A stretch of DNA of 64,000 nucleotides from Streptomyces lomondensis (GTDB taxonomy: Bacteria > Actinomycetota > Actinomycetes > Streptomycetales > Streptomycetaceae): contig NZ_BMWC01000004.1 in assembly GCF_014651035.1 (NCBI RefSeq), positions 186,001 through 250,000 of the forward strand, in the 5' to 3' direction. The notes under the pieces were generated by a model that worked only from the letters and a program-made list of their open reading frames with translations, did no database searches and was not told the DNA's origin. This document shows, piece after piece, positions 45,065 to 53,285 of the stretch. The stretch's first letter is position 1; every line of letters begins with the position of its first letter. The position numbers and the translations under genes are program-made.

Positions 45065-45514
45065 TCAGCAGGACCGCACCGGTGTTCCGTCGATCAGCGT
45101 GTTCAACAGCCCCCCGAGCGCCTCGCGCTGCTCCTCCGTCAGCGGCGCGAGGATCTCCTCGGCGGCCGACCTGCGCGCCGCCCGCAGCTCGCGCAGCGCG
45201 CCCCGGCCGTCGTCCGTCAGCTCGATGCGGATCACCCGCCGGTTCGCCGGATCCGGGACCCGCCGCACCTTGCCGCTCGCCTCCAGCCCGTCGACCAGGG
45301 TCGTCACCGCCCGCGGCACCACCTCCAGGCGCTCGGCCAGATCGGCCATGCGCGGGGGCGAGCCCCAGTGCGCGAGAGTGCGCAGCAGCCGGGACTGGGC
45401 CGGGGTGATGCCGAGCTCGCGCTGCTCCAGATGGCGCTTCTGGATGCGCTGCACCCGGCGGGTGAGCCGCAGCAACTGCTCGGCGAGCAGGCCGTCGGAG
45501 TCGGGGGTGGTCAT
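45065..45514 (-). CDS. MarR-family transcriptional regulator
   Basis: A 149-residue winged-helix protein with MarR features: GITPAQSRLLRTLAHWGSPP, MADLAERLEVVPRAVTTLVD and the wing VRRVPDPANRRVIRIELTDD. It is divergent from the ABC exporter gene. An inverted repeat lies between the starts, and it probably represses that exporter in response to a ligand, as is usual for MarR-exporter pairs. Confidence 0.92.
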   Translation of the reverse strand: MTTPDSDGLLAEQLLRLTRRVQRIQKRHLEQRELGITPAQSRLLRTLAHWGSPPRMADLAERLEVVPRAVTTLVDGLEASGKVRRVPDPANRRVIRIELTDDGRGALRELRAARRSAAEEILAPLTEEQREALGGLLNTLIDGTPVRSC

Positions 45515-45539
45515 GCGGGAACAATATCAGGATGCCGTT

Positions 45540-45562
45540 CATTGTGAGTATAGGTAACAATG
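45540..45562. promoter_or_regulatory. MarR operator CATTGT-N11-ACAATG
   Basis: The perfect inverted repeat CATTGT-N11-ACAATG lies between the divergent MarR and ABC exporter genes and includes a TATAGG-like -10 sequence in its centre. Size and position fit a MarR dimer site. Confidence 0.6.
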
Positions 45563-45602
45563 AGCTACGATCCGATCCGCCGCATCGCCCTCGAAGGAGC
45601 CC

Positions 45603-47405
45603 ATGCATCCCGATCACGAAGCCCCCTGGACGCCACCCGCCGGAGCGCAGGAACAGCCCCGGCAGGTCCGCCGCATCCTCCGGCTCTTCCGCCCCTACCG
45701 GGGCCGCCTCGCGGTCGTCGGCCTGCTGGTCGGCGCCTCGTCGCTGGTCTCGGTCGCCACGCCCTTCCTGCTGAAGGAGATCCTCGACGTCGCGATCCCC
45801 CAGGGGCGCACGGGCCTGCTCAGCCTGCTCGCCCTCGGCATGATCCTCAGCGCCGTCCTCACCAGCGTCTTCGGCGTGCTGCAGACCCTGATCTCCACGA
45901 CGGTCGGCCAGCGCGTCATGCACGACCTGCGCACCGCCGTCTACGGCCGCCTGCAGCGCATGTCCCTCGCCTTCTTCACGCGCACGCGCACGGGCGAGGT
46001 GCAGTCCCGCATCGCCAACGACATCGGCGGCATGCAGGCCACCGTCACCTCCACCGCGACCTCGCTCGTCTCCAACGCCACCAGCGTGATCGCCACGGTC
46101 GTCGCGATGCTCGCCCTCGACTGGCGCCTGACGGTCGTCTCGCTGCTGCTGCTCCCGGTGTTCGTGTGGATCAGCCGCCGCGTCGGCAACGAACGGCGGA
46201 AGATCACCACCCAGCGCCAGAAGCAGATGGCCGCCATGGCCGCCACGGTCACCGAGTCGCTCTCCGTCAGCGGCATCCTGCTCGGCCGCACGATGGGCCG
46301 CTCCGACTCGCTGACGAAGTCCTTCGCCGACGAGTCCGAGGAACTCGTCGACCTGGAGGTCCGGTCGAACATGGCCGGCCGGTGGCGCATGGCCGTCATC
46401 ACGATCGTCATGGCCGCCCTGCCCGCCGTCATCTACTGGACCGCCGGCATGGCCCTCCAACTGGGCGGCCCCGCGGTCTCCATCGGCACGATCGTCGCGT
46501 TCGTCTCGCTCCAGCAGGGCCTGTTCCGCCCGGCCGTGAGCCTGCTGTCGACCGGCGTGCAGATCCAGACCTCGCTCGCCCTCTTCCAGCGCATCTTCGA
46601 GTACCTCGACCTGCCGGTCGACATCACCGAACGCGCGGACCCGGTCCGTCTCGACCGGGTCAAGGGCGAGGTCCGCTTCGAGAACGTCTCCTTCGGCTAC
46701 GACGACCAGGGCGGCCCCGTCCTCGACGGCATCGACCTCACCGTCCCGGCCGGCGGCAGCCTCGCCATCGTCGGACCCACCGGCGCCGGCAAGTCCACGC
46801 TCGGCTACCTCGTGCCCCGGCTGTACGACGTCACCGGCGGCCGCGTCACCCTCGACGGGGTCGACGTCCGCGACCTCGACTTCGACACCCTGGCCCGCGC
46901 GGTCGGCGTCGTCTCGCAGGAGACGTACCTCTTCCACGCCACGGTCGCCGAGAACCTCCGCTTCGCCAAGCCCGACGCCACCGACGAGGAACTGCACGAG
47001 GCCGCGAAGGCCGCCCAGATCCACGACCACATCGCCGCCCTGCCCGACGGCTACGACACCGTCGTCGGCGAGCGCGGCCACCGCTTCTCCGGCGGCGAGA
47101 AGCAGCGCCTGGCCATCGCCCGCACCATCCTGCGCGACCCGCCGGTCCTCATCCTCGACGAGGCCACGAGCGCCCTGGACACCCGGACCGAGGCCGCCGT
47201 CCAGGACGCGATCGACGCGCTGTCGGCGAACCGCACCACACTGACCATCGCCCACCGGCTCTCCACCGTCCGGGGCGCCGACCAGATCGTGGTCCTCGAC
47301 GCGGGCCGCGCGGTCGAACGCGGCACGCACGAGGAACTGCTCGGGCGGGACGGCCGGTACGCGGCGCTCGTACGCCGGGACGCCCAACTGGAACCGACAA
47401 GATGA
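45603..47405 (+). CDS. ABC exporter (fused membrane and ATPase domains)
   Basis: A 600-residue half-transporter with six helices (GRLAVVGLLVGASSLVSVAT ...). The ATPase is complete: VGPTGAGKST, Q-loop VVSQETYLF, signature FSGGEKQRLAIAR, Walker B VLILDEATSALD and H-loop IAHRLST. It is likely a homodimeric multidrug or lipid exporter. GAAGGAG precedes the ATG. The adjacent divergent MarR gene suggests inducible expression. Confidence 0.93.
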   Translation: MHPDHEAPWTPPAGAQEQPRQVRRILRLFRPYRGRLAVVGLLVGASSLVSVATPFLLKEILDVAIPQGRTGLLSLLALGMILSAVLTSVFGVLQTLISTTVGQRVMHDLRTAVYGRLQRMSLAFFTRTRTGEVQSRIANDIGGMQATVTSTATSLVSNATSVIATVVAMLALDWRLTVVSLLLLPVFVWISRRVGNERRKITTQRQKQMAAMAATVTESLSVSGILLGRTMGRSDSLTKSFADESEELVDLEVRSNMAGRWRMAVITIVMAALPAVIYWTAGMALQLGGPAVSIGTIVAFVSLQQGLFRPAVSLLSTGVQIQTSLALFQRIFEYLDLPVDITERADPVRLDRVKGEVRFENVSFGYDDQGGPVLDGIDLTVPAGGSLAIVGPTGAGKSTLGYLVPRLYDVTGGRVTLDGVDVRDLDFDTLARAVGVVSQETYLFHATVAENLRFAKPDATDEELHEAAKAAQIHDHIAALPDGYDTVVGERGHRFSGGEKQRLAIARTILRDPPVLILDEATSALDTRTEAAVQDAIDALSANRTTLTIAHRLSTVRGADQIVVLDAGRAVERGTHEELLGRDGRYAALVRRDAQLEPTR

Positions 47406-47448
47406 AAATATGCCGGGTTTATGACGATATGCGGGTTACCGTGCCCGC

Positions 47449-48288
47449 ATGCAGAAGAACACTCCGCCACGGAGCACGATTCGACTGACGCGCCGGGGCC
47501 GTATCGCCCTCGTCGCGACCGGAGCCGTCGTGGTCGGTACCGCCGTGGCGGTGCCGCTGCTGACCCTGGCTCCCGAGGAGGACGGCCGGCCCACGACCCT
47601 GGTGATCCCCGAGGGCTGGCGCGCGAGCCAGGTCTACGCCGCCGTCGACAAGGCCCTCGCCCTGCCCGCCGGCAGCACGAAGAAGGCCCTCGCCAAGGCC
47701 GCCCTGAAACTGCCGAACGACGCCGAGGGCAACCCGGAGGGGTATCTCTTCCCGGCGACCTATCCCCTCCAGGAGAAGGCCACGCCGGAGAAGCTCCTGG
47801 CGCTGATGGTCGACACGGCGAACGAGAAGTTCAACGGCGCGCCCATCGCCGCGGGGGCGCAGCGCAACGCCATGAACGTCTACCAGGCCGTCACCATCGC
47901 GAGCATCGTCCAGGCGGAGGCGGCCACCCGCGCCGACATGGGCAAGGTGGCCCGGGTGATCTTCAACCGCCTGGAGCGCGGCATGCCGCTCCAGATGGAC
48001 TCCACCCTCAACTACGCGCTGAACCGCTCCACGCTCCGCACGACGGCGAGCGACACGCGGATCGACAGCCCCTACAACTCGTACCAGCGCATGGGCCTGC
48101 CGCCCACGCCCATCGACAATCCTGGCGAGGAGGCGATGCGCGCCGCCGTCAACCCGCCCCCGGGCGACTGGCTGTACTTCGTCACGGTCAGACCGGGCGA
48201 CACCCGCTTCACCGCGGACTACCGCGAACACACCCGCAACGTCGCGGAGTTCAACGCCCACCAGAAGAGCAGGGGGGAGCGCCCCTGA
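47449..48288 (+). CDS. mltG: MltG-like endolytic peptidoglycan transglycosylase
   Basis: 279 residues: a short basic N-terminus, one transmembrane helix (ALVATGAVVVGTAVAVPLLT) and a YceG/MltG catalytic domain. The catalytic Glu is retained in TIASIVQAEAA, and IFNRLERGMPLQMDSTLNYA, DSPYNSYQRMGLPPTPIDNP and WLYFVTVRPG follow. It cuts nascent glycan strands at the membrane. It is shorter than the housekeeping MltG, so it may be a second copy. TACCGT lies 6 nt before the ATG with no ribosome site, suggesting a leaderless transcript. An imperfect direct repeat, ATATGCCGGGTTTA and ATATGCGGGTTAC, lies at 47408-47439. Confidence 0.85.
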   Translation: MQKNTPPRSTIRLTRRGRIALVATGAVVVGTAVAVPLLTLAPEEDGRPTTLVIPEGWRASQVYAAVDKALALPAGSTKKALAKAALKLPNDAEGNPEGYLFPATYPLQEKATPEKLLALMVDTANEKFNGAPIAAGAQRNAMNVYQAVTIASIVQAEAATRADMGKVARVIFNRLERGMPLQMDSTLNYALNRSTLRTTASDTRIDSPYNSYQRMGLPPTPIDNPGEEAMRAAVNPPPGDWLYFVTVRPGDTRFTADYREHTRNVAEFNAHQKSRGERP

Positions 48289-48340
48289 GGGGCGCGGGGA
48301 ACCGCGCGACCGGCCGCGGCCGACCCGCAGCCGACGTGCG

Positions 48341-49456
48341 CTACGCCGCGGCCGGCTCCCGTTCCAGCAACCGCCTGATGTCGCGGACGGCCGCCCGCCC
48401 CGCGCGGTTCGCGCCGATCGTGCTGGCCGACGGGCCGTAGCCGACGAGGTGGACGCGGGGGTCGGCGGCCGCGTGCGTGCCCTCCATACGGATGCCGCCG
48501 CCCGGGCCGCGCAGCCGCAGCGGGGCCAGGTGGTCGATGGCGGCGCGGAAGCCGGTGGCCCAGAGGATGACGTCGGCGTCGACGTGCCGGCCGTCCGCCC
48601 AGTCCACCCCCGTGGGCGTGATGCGGTCGAACATCGGCTGCCGGTCGAGGACGCCGTCCTCGATGCCCCGCCGGATCGCGTCGTTGAGCGGCAGCCCGGT
48701 GACCGAGACCACACTGCGGGGCGGCAGCCCCTGCCGGACCCGTTCCTCGACGAGCGCGACGGCCGCCCGGCCCGCGTCCTCGTCGAAGGGCCCCTCACGG
48801 AAGACGGGCGGGCGCCGCGTCACCCACGTGGTGGCCGCGGCGTACGCGGCGATCTCCAGCAGGTGCTGCGTGCCGGAGGCGCCGCCGCCCACCGCCACGA
48901 CCCGCTGCCCGGCGAACTCCTCGGGCCCGGGGTACTGCGCGGTGTGCAACTGCCGTCCCCGGAAGGTCTCCTGGCCCGGATAGCGCGGCCAGAACGGCCG
49001 GTCCCAGGTGCCGGTCGCGTTGATCAGCGCCCGCGTCGACCACACGCCGTCCGAGGTCTCCACCAGCAGCCGCCCTCCCCCAAGGACTCCGACAGGCTCC
49101 GTCCAGGGGGGACCCCCATGCCCCTCGCGCACGGCCCGGACGTCGACGGGCCGCCGCACCCGCAGGTCGAAGGTCCGCTCGTACCGGTCGAAGTACGCGC
49201 TGATCACCTCGGCCGACGGCCGCGCCGGGTCCGCGTCCGTCAGCTCCATCCCCGGCAGCGCGTGCATCCCGTGCACCTTGCCGTACGTCAGCGACGGCCA
49301 GCGGAACTGCCAGGCGCCGCCGGGCCCGGGGGAGTGGTCCAGCACGACGAAGTCGCGGTCCGGCTGGAAACCGGATCGCCGCAGGTGATAGGCGCCGGCC
49401 AGACCGGCCTGACCAGCGCCTATGACGACTACCTCGACCTCGCGTGTGTTGTTCAC
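48341..49456 (-). CDS. FAD-dependent monooxygenase/oxidoreductase (CzcO-like)
   Basis: About 371 residues. The FAD motif is VVVIGAGQAGLAGAYHLRRS, the second Rossmann motif for NADPH is VVAVGGGASGTQHLLEI, and the C-terminal ATG motif is VILWATGFRAAID. The family (COG2072) includes flavin monooxygenases and reductases acting on varied substrates. GTG 49456 is chosen; another in-frame GTG occurs at 49471 and neither has a good ribosome site. It follows the sulfonate uptake operon on the same strand and could oxidise its product, but this is inference. Confidence 0.85.
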   Translation of the reverse strand: MNNTREVEVVVIGAGQAGLAGAYHLRRSGFQPDRDFVVLDHSPGPGGAWQFRWPSLTYGKVHGMHALPGMELTDADPARPSAEVISAYFDRYERTFDLRVRRPVDVRAVREGHGGPPWTEPVGVLGGGRLLVETSDGVWSTRALINATGTWDRPFWPRYPGQETFRGRQLHTAQYPGPEEFAGQRVVAVGGGASGTQHLLEIAAYAAATTWVTRRPPVFREGPFDEDAGRAAVALVEERVRQGLPPRSVVSVTGLPLNDAIRRGIEDGVLDRQPMFDRITPTGVDWADGRHVDADVILWATGFRAAIDHLAPLRLRGPGGGIRMEGTHAAADPRVHLVGYGPSASTIGANRAGRAAVRDIRRLLEREPAAA

Positions 49457-49495
49457 GCTTCTACTAACCACATGGTGGTCGTGGATCTTCCCGCT

Positions 49496-50524
49496 CTACG
49501 AGCCCTCCGAGGGCCGGGCCGCCGAGGTCGACGGCGGCAGATCCCCGTTGAACCGGGCGTCGGTGAACTCGGCGAAGTCGACCTTGCGCGGGATGAGCTT
49601 CAGCGCCGTGAACGTGTCGGCGATCTCCTGCTCGGAGTTGATCAGTGGCTTGTCGACGGCGACCGCGATCCGGGTCGTGTAGGTGCGCCTGACCGCGGCC
49701 AGCGCCACATCCTCGGGCAGCCCGGTGTCCTTCGCCCAGACCTCGGCCCACTCCTCCTCGTGGTCGTACACCCAGGTGTAGGCGCGCCGCAGCCGCTCCA
49801 GGTAGTCCTTGACGGCGGCGGCCTTCTTCCTGTCCTTCAGTGCCGCCGGGGCGGCGACCTGGAAGGTGAGCCCGTTGGTCACGCCGTCGCCGTCGGTCAG
49901 GACCCGCCCCTGCCCGGCCTTGAGCACCTGCGAGGTGTACGGGTCCCACACCGCCCACGCGTCGACCTTGCCGGACGTGAACGCGGCCAGCGCGTCGGCC
50001 GGCTGAAGGTACTTGACCTTGACGTCGCTCAGGCTCAGCCCGGCCTTCTTCAGGGACGCGACCAGCTGGAAGTGCGCGGAGGACCCCTGGGCGACGGCGA
50101 CCGACCTGCCCCTGAGCTGCCCGGGGTTCTTCAGGGGCGAGCCGTTCGGGACGAGGATGGTGTCGCCCTTGGACGTGCCGTGCCAGGCGGCCACGACCTT
50201 GATCCTCGACCCCGCCCCGGCCGCGAAGACCGGCGGGGTGTTGCCGACGCCGCCGATGTCGACGGCCCCGGCGTTGACGGCCTCCAGCAGGGGCGGACCC
50301 GAGGTGAACGTCGACCATTTGATCTTGTAGTCGAGGTTCTTCAGTTCTCCGGCGGCCCGCAGGATGGCCTCCGAACCGCCTTTCTGGTCACCGACGTTGA
50401 TGGTGACCGGGCCCTGGCCGTCGGTGCCGCCGTCCGACGTACTGGCGGCGGAGTTCCCGCCGCAGGCGGTGAGCAGCAGGGCGAGGGGGAGGAGCAGGGC
50501 GGCGGGGGCGAGACGTCGTCGCAT
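49496..50524 (-). CDS. ssuA: Sulfonate-type ABC substrate-binding lipoprotein
   Basis: 342 residues with a lipoprotein signal (LLLPLALLLTACGG, lipid-anchored Cys). The mature part belongs to the SsuA/TauA/NrtA type (VGDQKGGSEAILRAAGELKN; SGPPLLEAVNAGAVDIGGVG; FTSGKVDAWAVWDPYTSQVL). It would capture aliphatic sulfonates, taurine or related anions outside the membrane. It is the last gene of the CBA set, 60 bp after the ATPase gene. The Cys-ending leader peptide upstream supports a sulfur role rather than nitrate. Confidence 0.85.
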   Translation of the reverse strand: MRRRLAPAALLLPLALLLTACGGNSAASTSDGGTDGQGPVTINVGDQKGGSEAILRAAGELKNLDYKIKWSTFTSGPPLLEAVNAGAVDIGGVGNTPPVFAAGAGSRIKVVAAWHGTSKGDTILVPNGSPLKNPGQLRGRSVAVAQGSSAHFQLVASLKKAGLSLSDVKVKYLQPADALAAFTSGKVDAWAVWDPYTSQVLKAGQGRVLTDGDGVTNGLTFQVAAPAALKDRKKAAAVKDYLERLRRAYTWVYDHEEEWAEVWAKDTGLPEDVALAAVRRTYTTRIAVAVDKPLINSEQEIADTFTALKLIPRKVDFAEFTDARFNGDLPPSTSAARPSEGS

Positions 50525-50584
50525 GGCGGTTCCGTTCGTGTGGGTCGTACGTGTGGTCGTACGTGTGGGGCGTATGCGGGAAGG

Positions 50585-51325
50585 TCAGGCGGCCTCGGCG
50601 GCCGTCGCCTCGACGCCCAGGCGTTCGAGGAGACCGGCGCGCAGGGCGGCGAAGCGCGGGTCTGTGATGTCGCGGGGCCGTTCGAGGCCGACGCGCTGCT
50701 CATGGGCGATGACGCCGCCGTCCATCACCAGGACGCGGTCGGCGAGCAGCACGGCCTCCTCCACGTCATGGGTGACGAGCAGCACCGCGCAGCCCCGGCG
50801 CTGCCACAACTCGCCCACGAGCCGCTGGGCCTTGATACGGGTGAGCGCGTCGAGGGCGCCGAACGGCTCGTCGAGCAGCAGCAGATCGGGTTCGCGCACC
50901 AACGCCCGGGCCAGTGAGGCGCGTTGGGCCTCGCCGCCGGAGAGGGTCTTGGGCCAGGCGTCCGAGCGGTGACCGAGGCCGACCTCGTCGAGGGCCTGCT
51001 CGGCGACGGCCCGTTCGGGCTTGCCGGGCAGGCCGAGCAGGACGTTGCGCCACACCTTCTTCCAGGGCATCAGCCGCGGTGCCTGGAAGGCGACGGCCTT
51101 GCGGCGCGGCACCAGGACGGTGCCCTCGATGTCGCGGTCGAGCCCGGCGAGGATGCGCAGCAGCGTCGACTTGCCGCAGCCGCTGCGGCCGAGCAGGGCC
51201 ACGAACTCGCCCGGCCGGACGTCCAGTCGCAGGTCGTCGATGACGGCCCGGCCGTCGAAGGAGCGGGTGAGCCTCTCGACGTGGACCGCCTGGGGGGTCA
51301 CCGGCCGGTGAACGTCGGTCGCCAT
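50585..51325 (-). CDS. ssuB: Sulfonate-type ABC transporter ATPase
   Basis: A 246-residue importer ATPase: Walker A LLGRSGCGKSTLL, Q-loop VAFQAPRLMPW, signature TLSGGEAQRASLARAL, Walker B DLLLLDEPFGALD and H-loop LLVTHDVEEAV. The start at 51325 lies inside the 3' end of the permease gene (28-bp overlap), so expression is coupled. It powers SsuA/SsuC uptake. Confidence 0.9.
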   Translation of the reverse strand: MATDVHRPVTPQAVHVERLTRSFDGRAVIDDLRLDVRPGEFVALLGRSGCGKSTLLRILAGLDRDIEGTVLVPRRKAVAFQAPRLMPWKKVWRNVLLGLPGKPERAVAEQALDEVGLGHRSDAWPKTLSGGEAQRASLARALVREPDLLLLDEPFGALDALTRIKAQRLVGELWQRRGCAVLLVTHDVEEAVLLADRVLVMDGGVIAHEQRVGLERPRDITDPRFAALRAGLLERLGVEATAAEAA

Positions 51326-52167
51326 TGCAGCAGCACCTTTTCGAGAGAGCGGACGATGAAGTCGGCGAGCAGGCCGAGGAAGGCGTAGACGACCAGGCAG
51401 ACCACGATCACGTCGGTCCGCAGGAAGTCCCGGGCCTGCACCATGAGGAAACCGATGCCGGAGTCGGCGTTGACCTGCTCGGCGAAGACCAGCGCGAGCC
51501 AGGCGATGCCGAGCGAGTAGCGCAGGCCGGTCATGGCGTTCGGCAGCGCACCCGGGAGGACGACGTGCCGCACGAGCCCCCACCGCGACAGTCCTAGAGA
51601 CTCCCCGGCCTCGATCAACTGGGCGTCCACGCCCCGGATTCCGGCGTAGACGTTGAGGTAGAGCGGGAAGGTCACGCCGAGCGTGATGATGGCGACCTTG
51701 GGCGCCTCGCCGATGCCGAACCAGATGATGAACAGCGGGATGAGACCCACGAACGGCACGGTCCGCAGCATCTGCACGGGCGCGTCGACGAGGTCCTCGC
51801 CGATCCGGAACAGGCCCGAGACCAGGGCGAGTCCGGTGCCGACGACCAGGCCGAGCAGCAGCCCGGCCGCGACGCGCCGGAGTGAGGTGCCCATGGCCGC
51901 GGGCAGCGAACCGTCGGCCACCATGTCCCCGGCGACCTGGGCGATCCGGCCCGGCGAGGCGAGCACGTCCGGGGGCAACGCGCCGGTGCCGCTGAGGAGT
52001 TGCCACAGCGCGAGCAGCAGGACCGGGCCGGTGGTGCGGCGCAGCCAGCGGGGGACGCGGGCGCGGCGGGAGGAGGCGGGCACGAGGGGCTGAAGGTCGA
52101 GATCAGCACCCGATATAGACGAAATATCGGGTGTCGATGACGTAGGCGGGGCATGGCTGATGCTCAT
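51298..52167 (-). CDS. ssuC: Sulfonate-type ABC transporter permease
   Basis: 289 residues from ATG 52167, which has GTGGAG upstream. It has six helices and the EAA-type loop for ATPase docking (VDAQLIEAGESLGLSRWGLV, then RHVVLPGALP). It is the first gene of the importer operon. About 137 bp separate it from the end of the leader peptide, enough for an attenuator or riboregulatory structure. Confidence 0.9.
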   Translation of the reverse strand: MSISHAPPTSSTPDISSISGADLDLQPLVPASSRRARVPRWLRRTTGPVLLLALWQLLSGTGALPPDVLASPGRIAQVAGDMVADGSLPAAMGTSLRRVAAGLLLGLVVGTGLALVSGLFRIGEDLVDAPVQMLRTVPFVGLIPLFIIWFGIGEAPKVAIITLGVTFPLYLNVYAGIRGVDAQLIEAGESLGLSRWGLVRHVVLPGALPNAMTGLRYSLGIAWLALVFAEQVNADSGIGFLMVQARDFLRTDVIVVCLVVYAFLGLLADFIVRSLEKVLLQWRPTFTGR

Positions 52168-52304
52168 GAAGGCTCCACAGGACAAGAGCGAAGGCCGAGG
52201 GCCTAGGTGAGGGCACGCCTCGTCTGCGCCGCGCCGGCGAGATCAGGACCGATCAGCGGGCAGGCGCGACAAAGGCGAGGAAAAGAAAACGGAGGAGAAG
52301 GGCG

Positions 52305-52388
52305 TCAGCAGCCGCGGCGACACGCGGCGGAGGCCACCCGCAGCAGGTCGATGTGACCGCGCGTGGTGAGCAGGGCTGAACGCAACAT
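52305..52388 (-). CDS. Cys-ending leader peptide of the sulfonate operon (27 aa)
   Basis: A 27-codon ORF on the minus strand, too short for routine gene calling. It begins MLRSALLTTRGHIDLLR and ends ASAACRRGC before TGA, so two of the last five residues are Cys. Such actinobacterial leader peptides precede sulfur-assimilation genes and are thought to sense cysteine supply by ribosome stalling. Its ATG lies 7 nt after a -10 element (TAAGTT), so it is leaderless. About 137 nt separate it from ssuC. The assignment rests on position, codon content and my recollection of the family. Confidence 0.8.
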   Translation of the reverse strand: MLRSALLTTRGHIDLLRVASAACRRGC

Positions 52389-52395
52389 GCGCCCG

Positions 52396-52425
52396 AACTT
52401 AGCCAGGTGGCATGCGCACGGTCAA
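52396..52425 (-). promoter_or_regulatory. Leaderless promoter of the sulfonate operon leader
   Basis: Read on the minus strand: TTGACC (complement of 52420-52425), an 18-bp spacer and TAAGTT (complement of 52396-52401). The transcription start would fall at or next to the leader ATG at 52388. It should drive leader, ssuC, ssuB and ssuA. Confidence 0.7.
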
Positions 52426-52511
52426 CGGGCGTCTCGTCCAGTGGACTCCGGTATCACCACACGGTCCGGTGTGTCCGGGTGAAACCCGGTGCGTACGTCA
52501 GGATGGGTGGC

Positions 52512-52934
52512 ATGTCAGATGCCTTCACCACCCGAGTTCTGAACGTCACCACCGGTTCCACCGAGCGGGTCGTCGACATCACCGGCGACTGCGAGTCCTT
52601 CCTGCGGGACGCGGCCGGCGACCGCGACGGCCTGCTCAACGTCTTCGTCCCGCACGCGACGGCCGGCATCGCCGTTCTGGAGACCGGCGCCGGCAGCGAC
52701 GACGACCTCCTGGCCGCACTGCACACCCTGCTGCCCGCCGACGACCGCTGGCAGCACCGGCACGGCAGCCCCGGCCACGGCCGCGACCACGTCCTGCCGG
52801 CCCTGGTCCCGCCCCATGCGACCCTGCCGGTCCTGGGCGGCCGACTGGAGCTCGGGACGTGGCAGTCGGTGTGTCTGGTGGACACCAACGTCGACAATGC
52901 CAACCGCCACGTTCGCCTGAGCTTCCTGGCCTGA
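52512..52934 (+). CDS. YjbQ/UPF0047-family protein
   Basis: About 140 residues of the YjbQ family (VVDITGDCESFLRDAAGDRD; GLLNVFVPHATAGIAVLETG; LGTWQSVCLVDTNVDNANRH). Family members are described as having weak thiamine-phosphate synthase activity; the His and Cys/Asp residues form a small metal-binding site. ATG 52512 is used; ATG 52503, three codons earlier, is an alternative. It is divergent from the sulfonate operon leader with short spacing. Confidence 0.87.
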   Translation: MSDAFTTRVLNVTTGSTERVVDITGDCESFLRDAAGDRDGLLNVFVPHATAGIAVLETGAGSDDDLLAALHTLLPADDRWQHRHGSPGHGRDHVLPALVPPHATLPVLGGRLELGTWQSVCLVDTNVDNANRHVRLSFLA

Positions 52935-52975
52935 ACGCCCTCGCCGCCGCCTGCTTCCATCCCTGCGTATCCCTC

Positions 52976-53001
52976 CTGTCCGGCTGTCGTCTGCCGGACA
53001 G
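52976..53001 (+). terminator. Terminator hairpin after the YjbQ gene
   Basis: CTGTCCGG (52976-52983) and CCGGACAG (52994-53001) form a perfect 8-bp stem with a 10-nt loop, 42 bp after the YjbQ stop. No T-run follows. Confidence 0.6.
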
Positions 53002-53285
53002 ATCGCCATGAGGCAGGGCTCACCACGGAGGAGCGGGAGAAGGCTGTCGCCGGCCTGCGGGTGCTCGTCTCAGCACACTCCCGGTGCACCGGCATGTGGA
53101 CCTCACCGGACGACCCCAGCCGCGAGATCTTTTGGGTCGGACGTGGCCCGTCGCTGCGCCCGAGGGGTCCGGCACACCGTGACGCGTGCCCGCAATGCCC
53201 GTATCCTCATCAATGCAAGATTCTTTTCCGAAAAGCAGGATTTCTTCCGGCCAGCGGATTGTCGCGGGCGCAAGTGAGGCGGAGC
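53002..53285. other. 284-bp leader region before the SpoIIE-type gene
   Basis: No gene is supported here, although the downstream frame stays open back to 53061. The last 80 bp are comparatively AT-rich and contain an imperfect palindrome CTTTTCCGAAAAG (53223-53235), which is probably the promoter or operator area. Confidence 0.35.

Noticed and set aside
44565..47387. 940-codon minus-strand frame over the symporter end, the MarR gene and the exporter
   Set aside because: It overlaps three strongly supported genes and has no recognisable domain.
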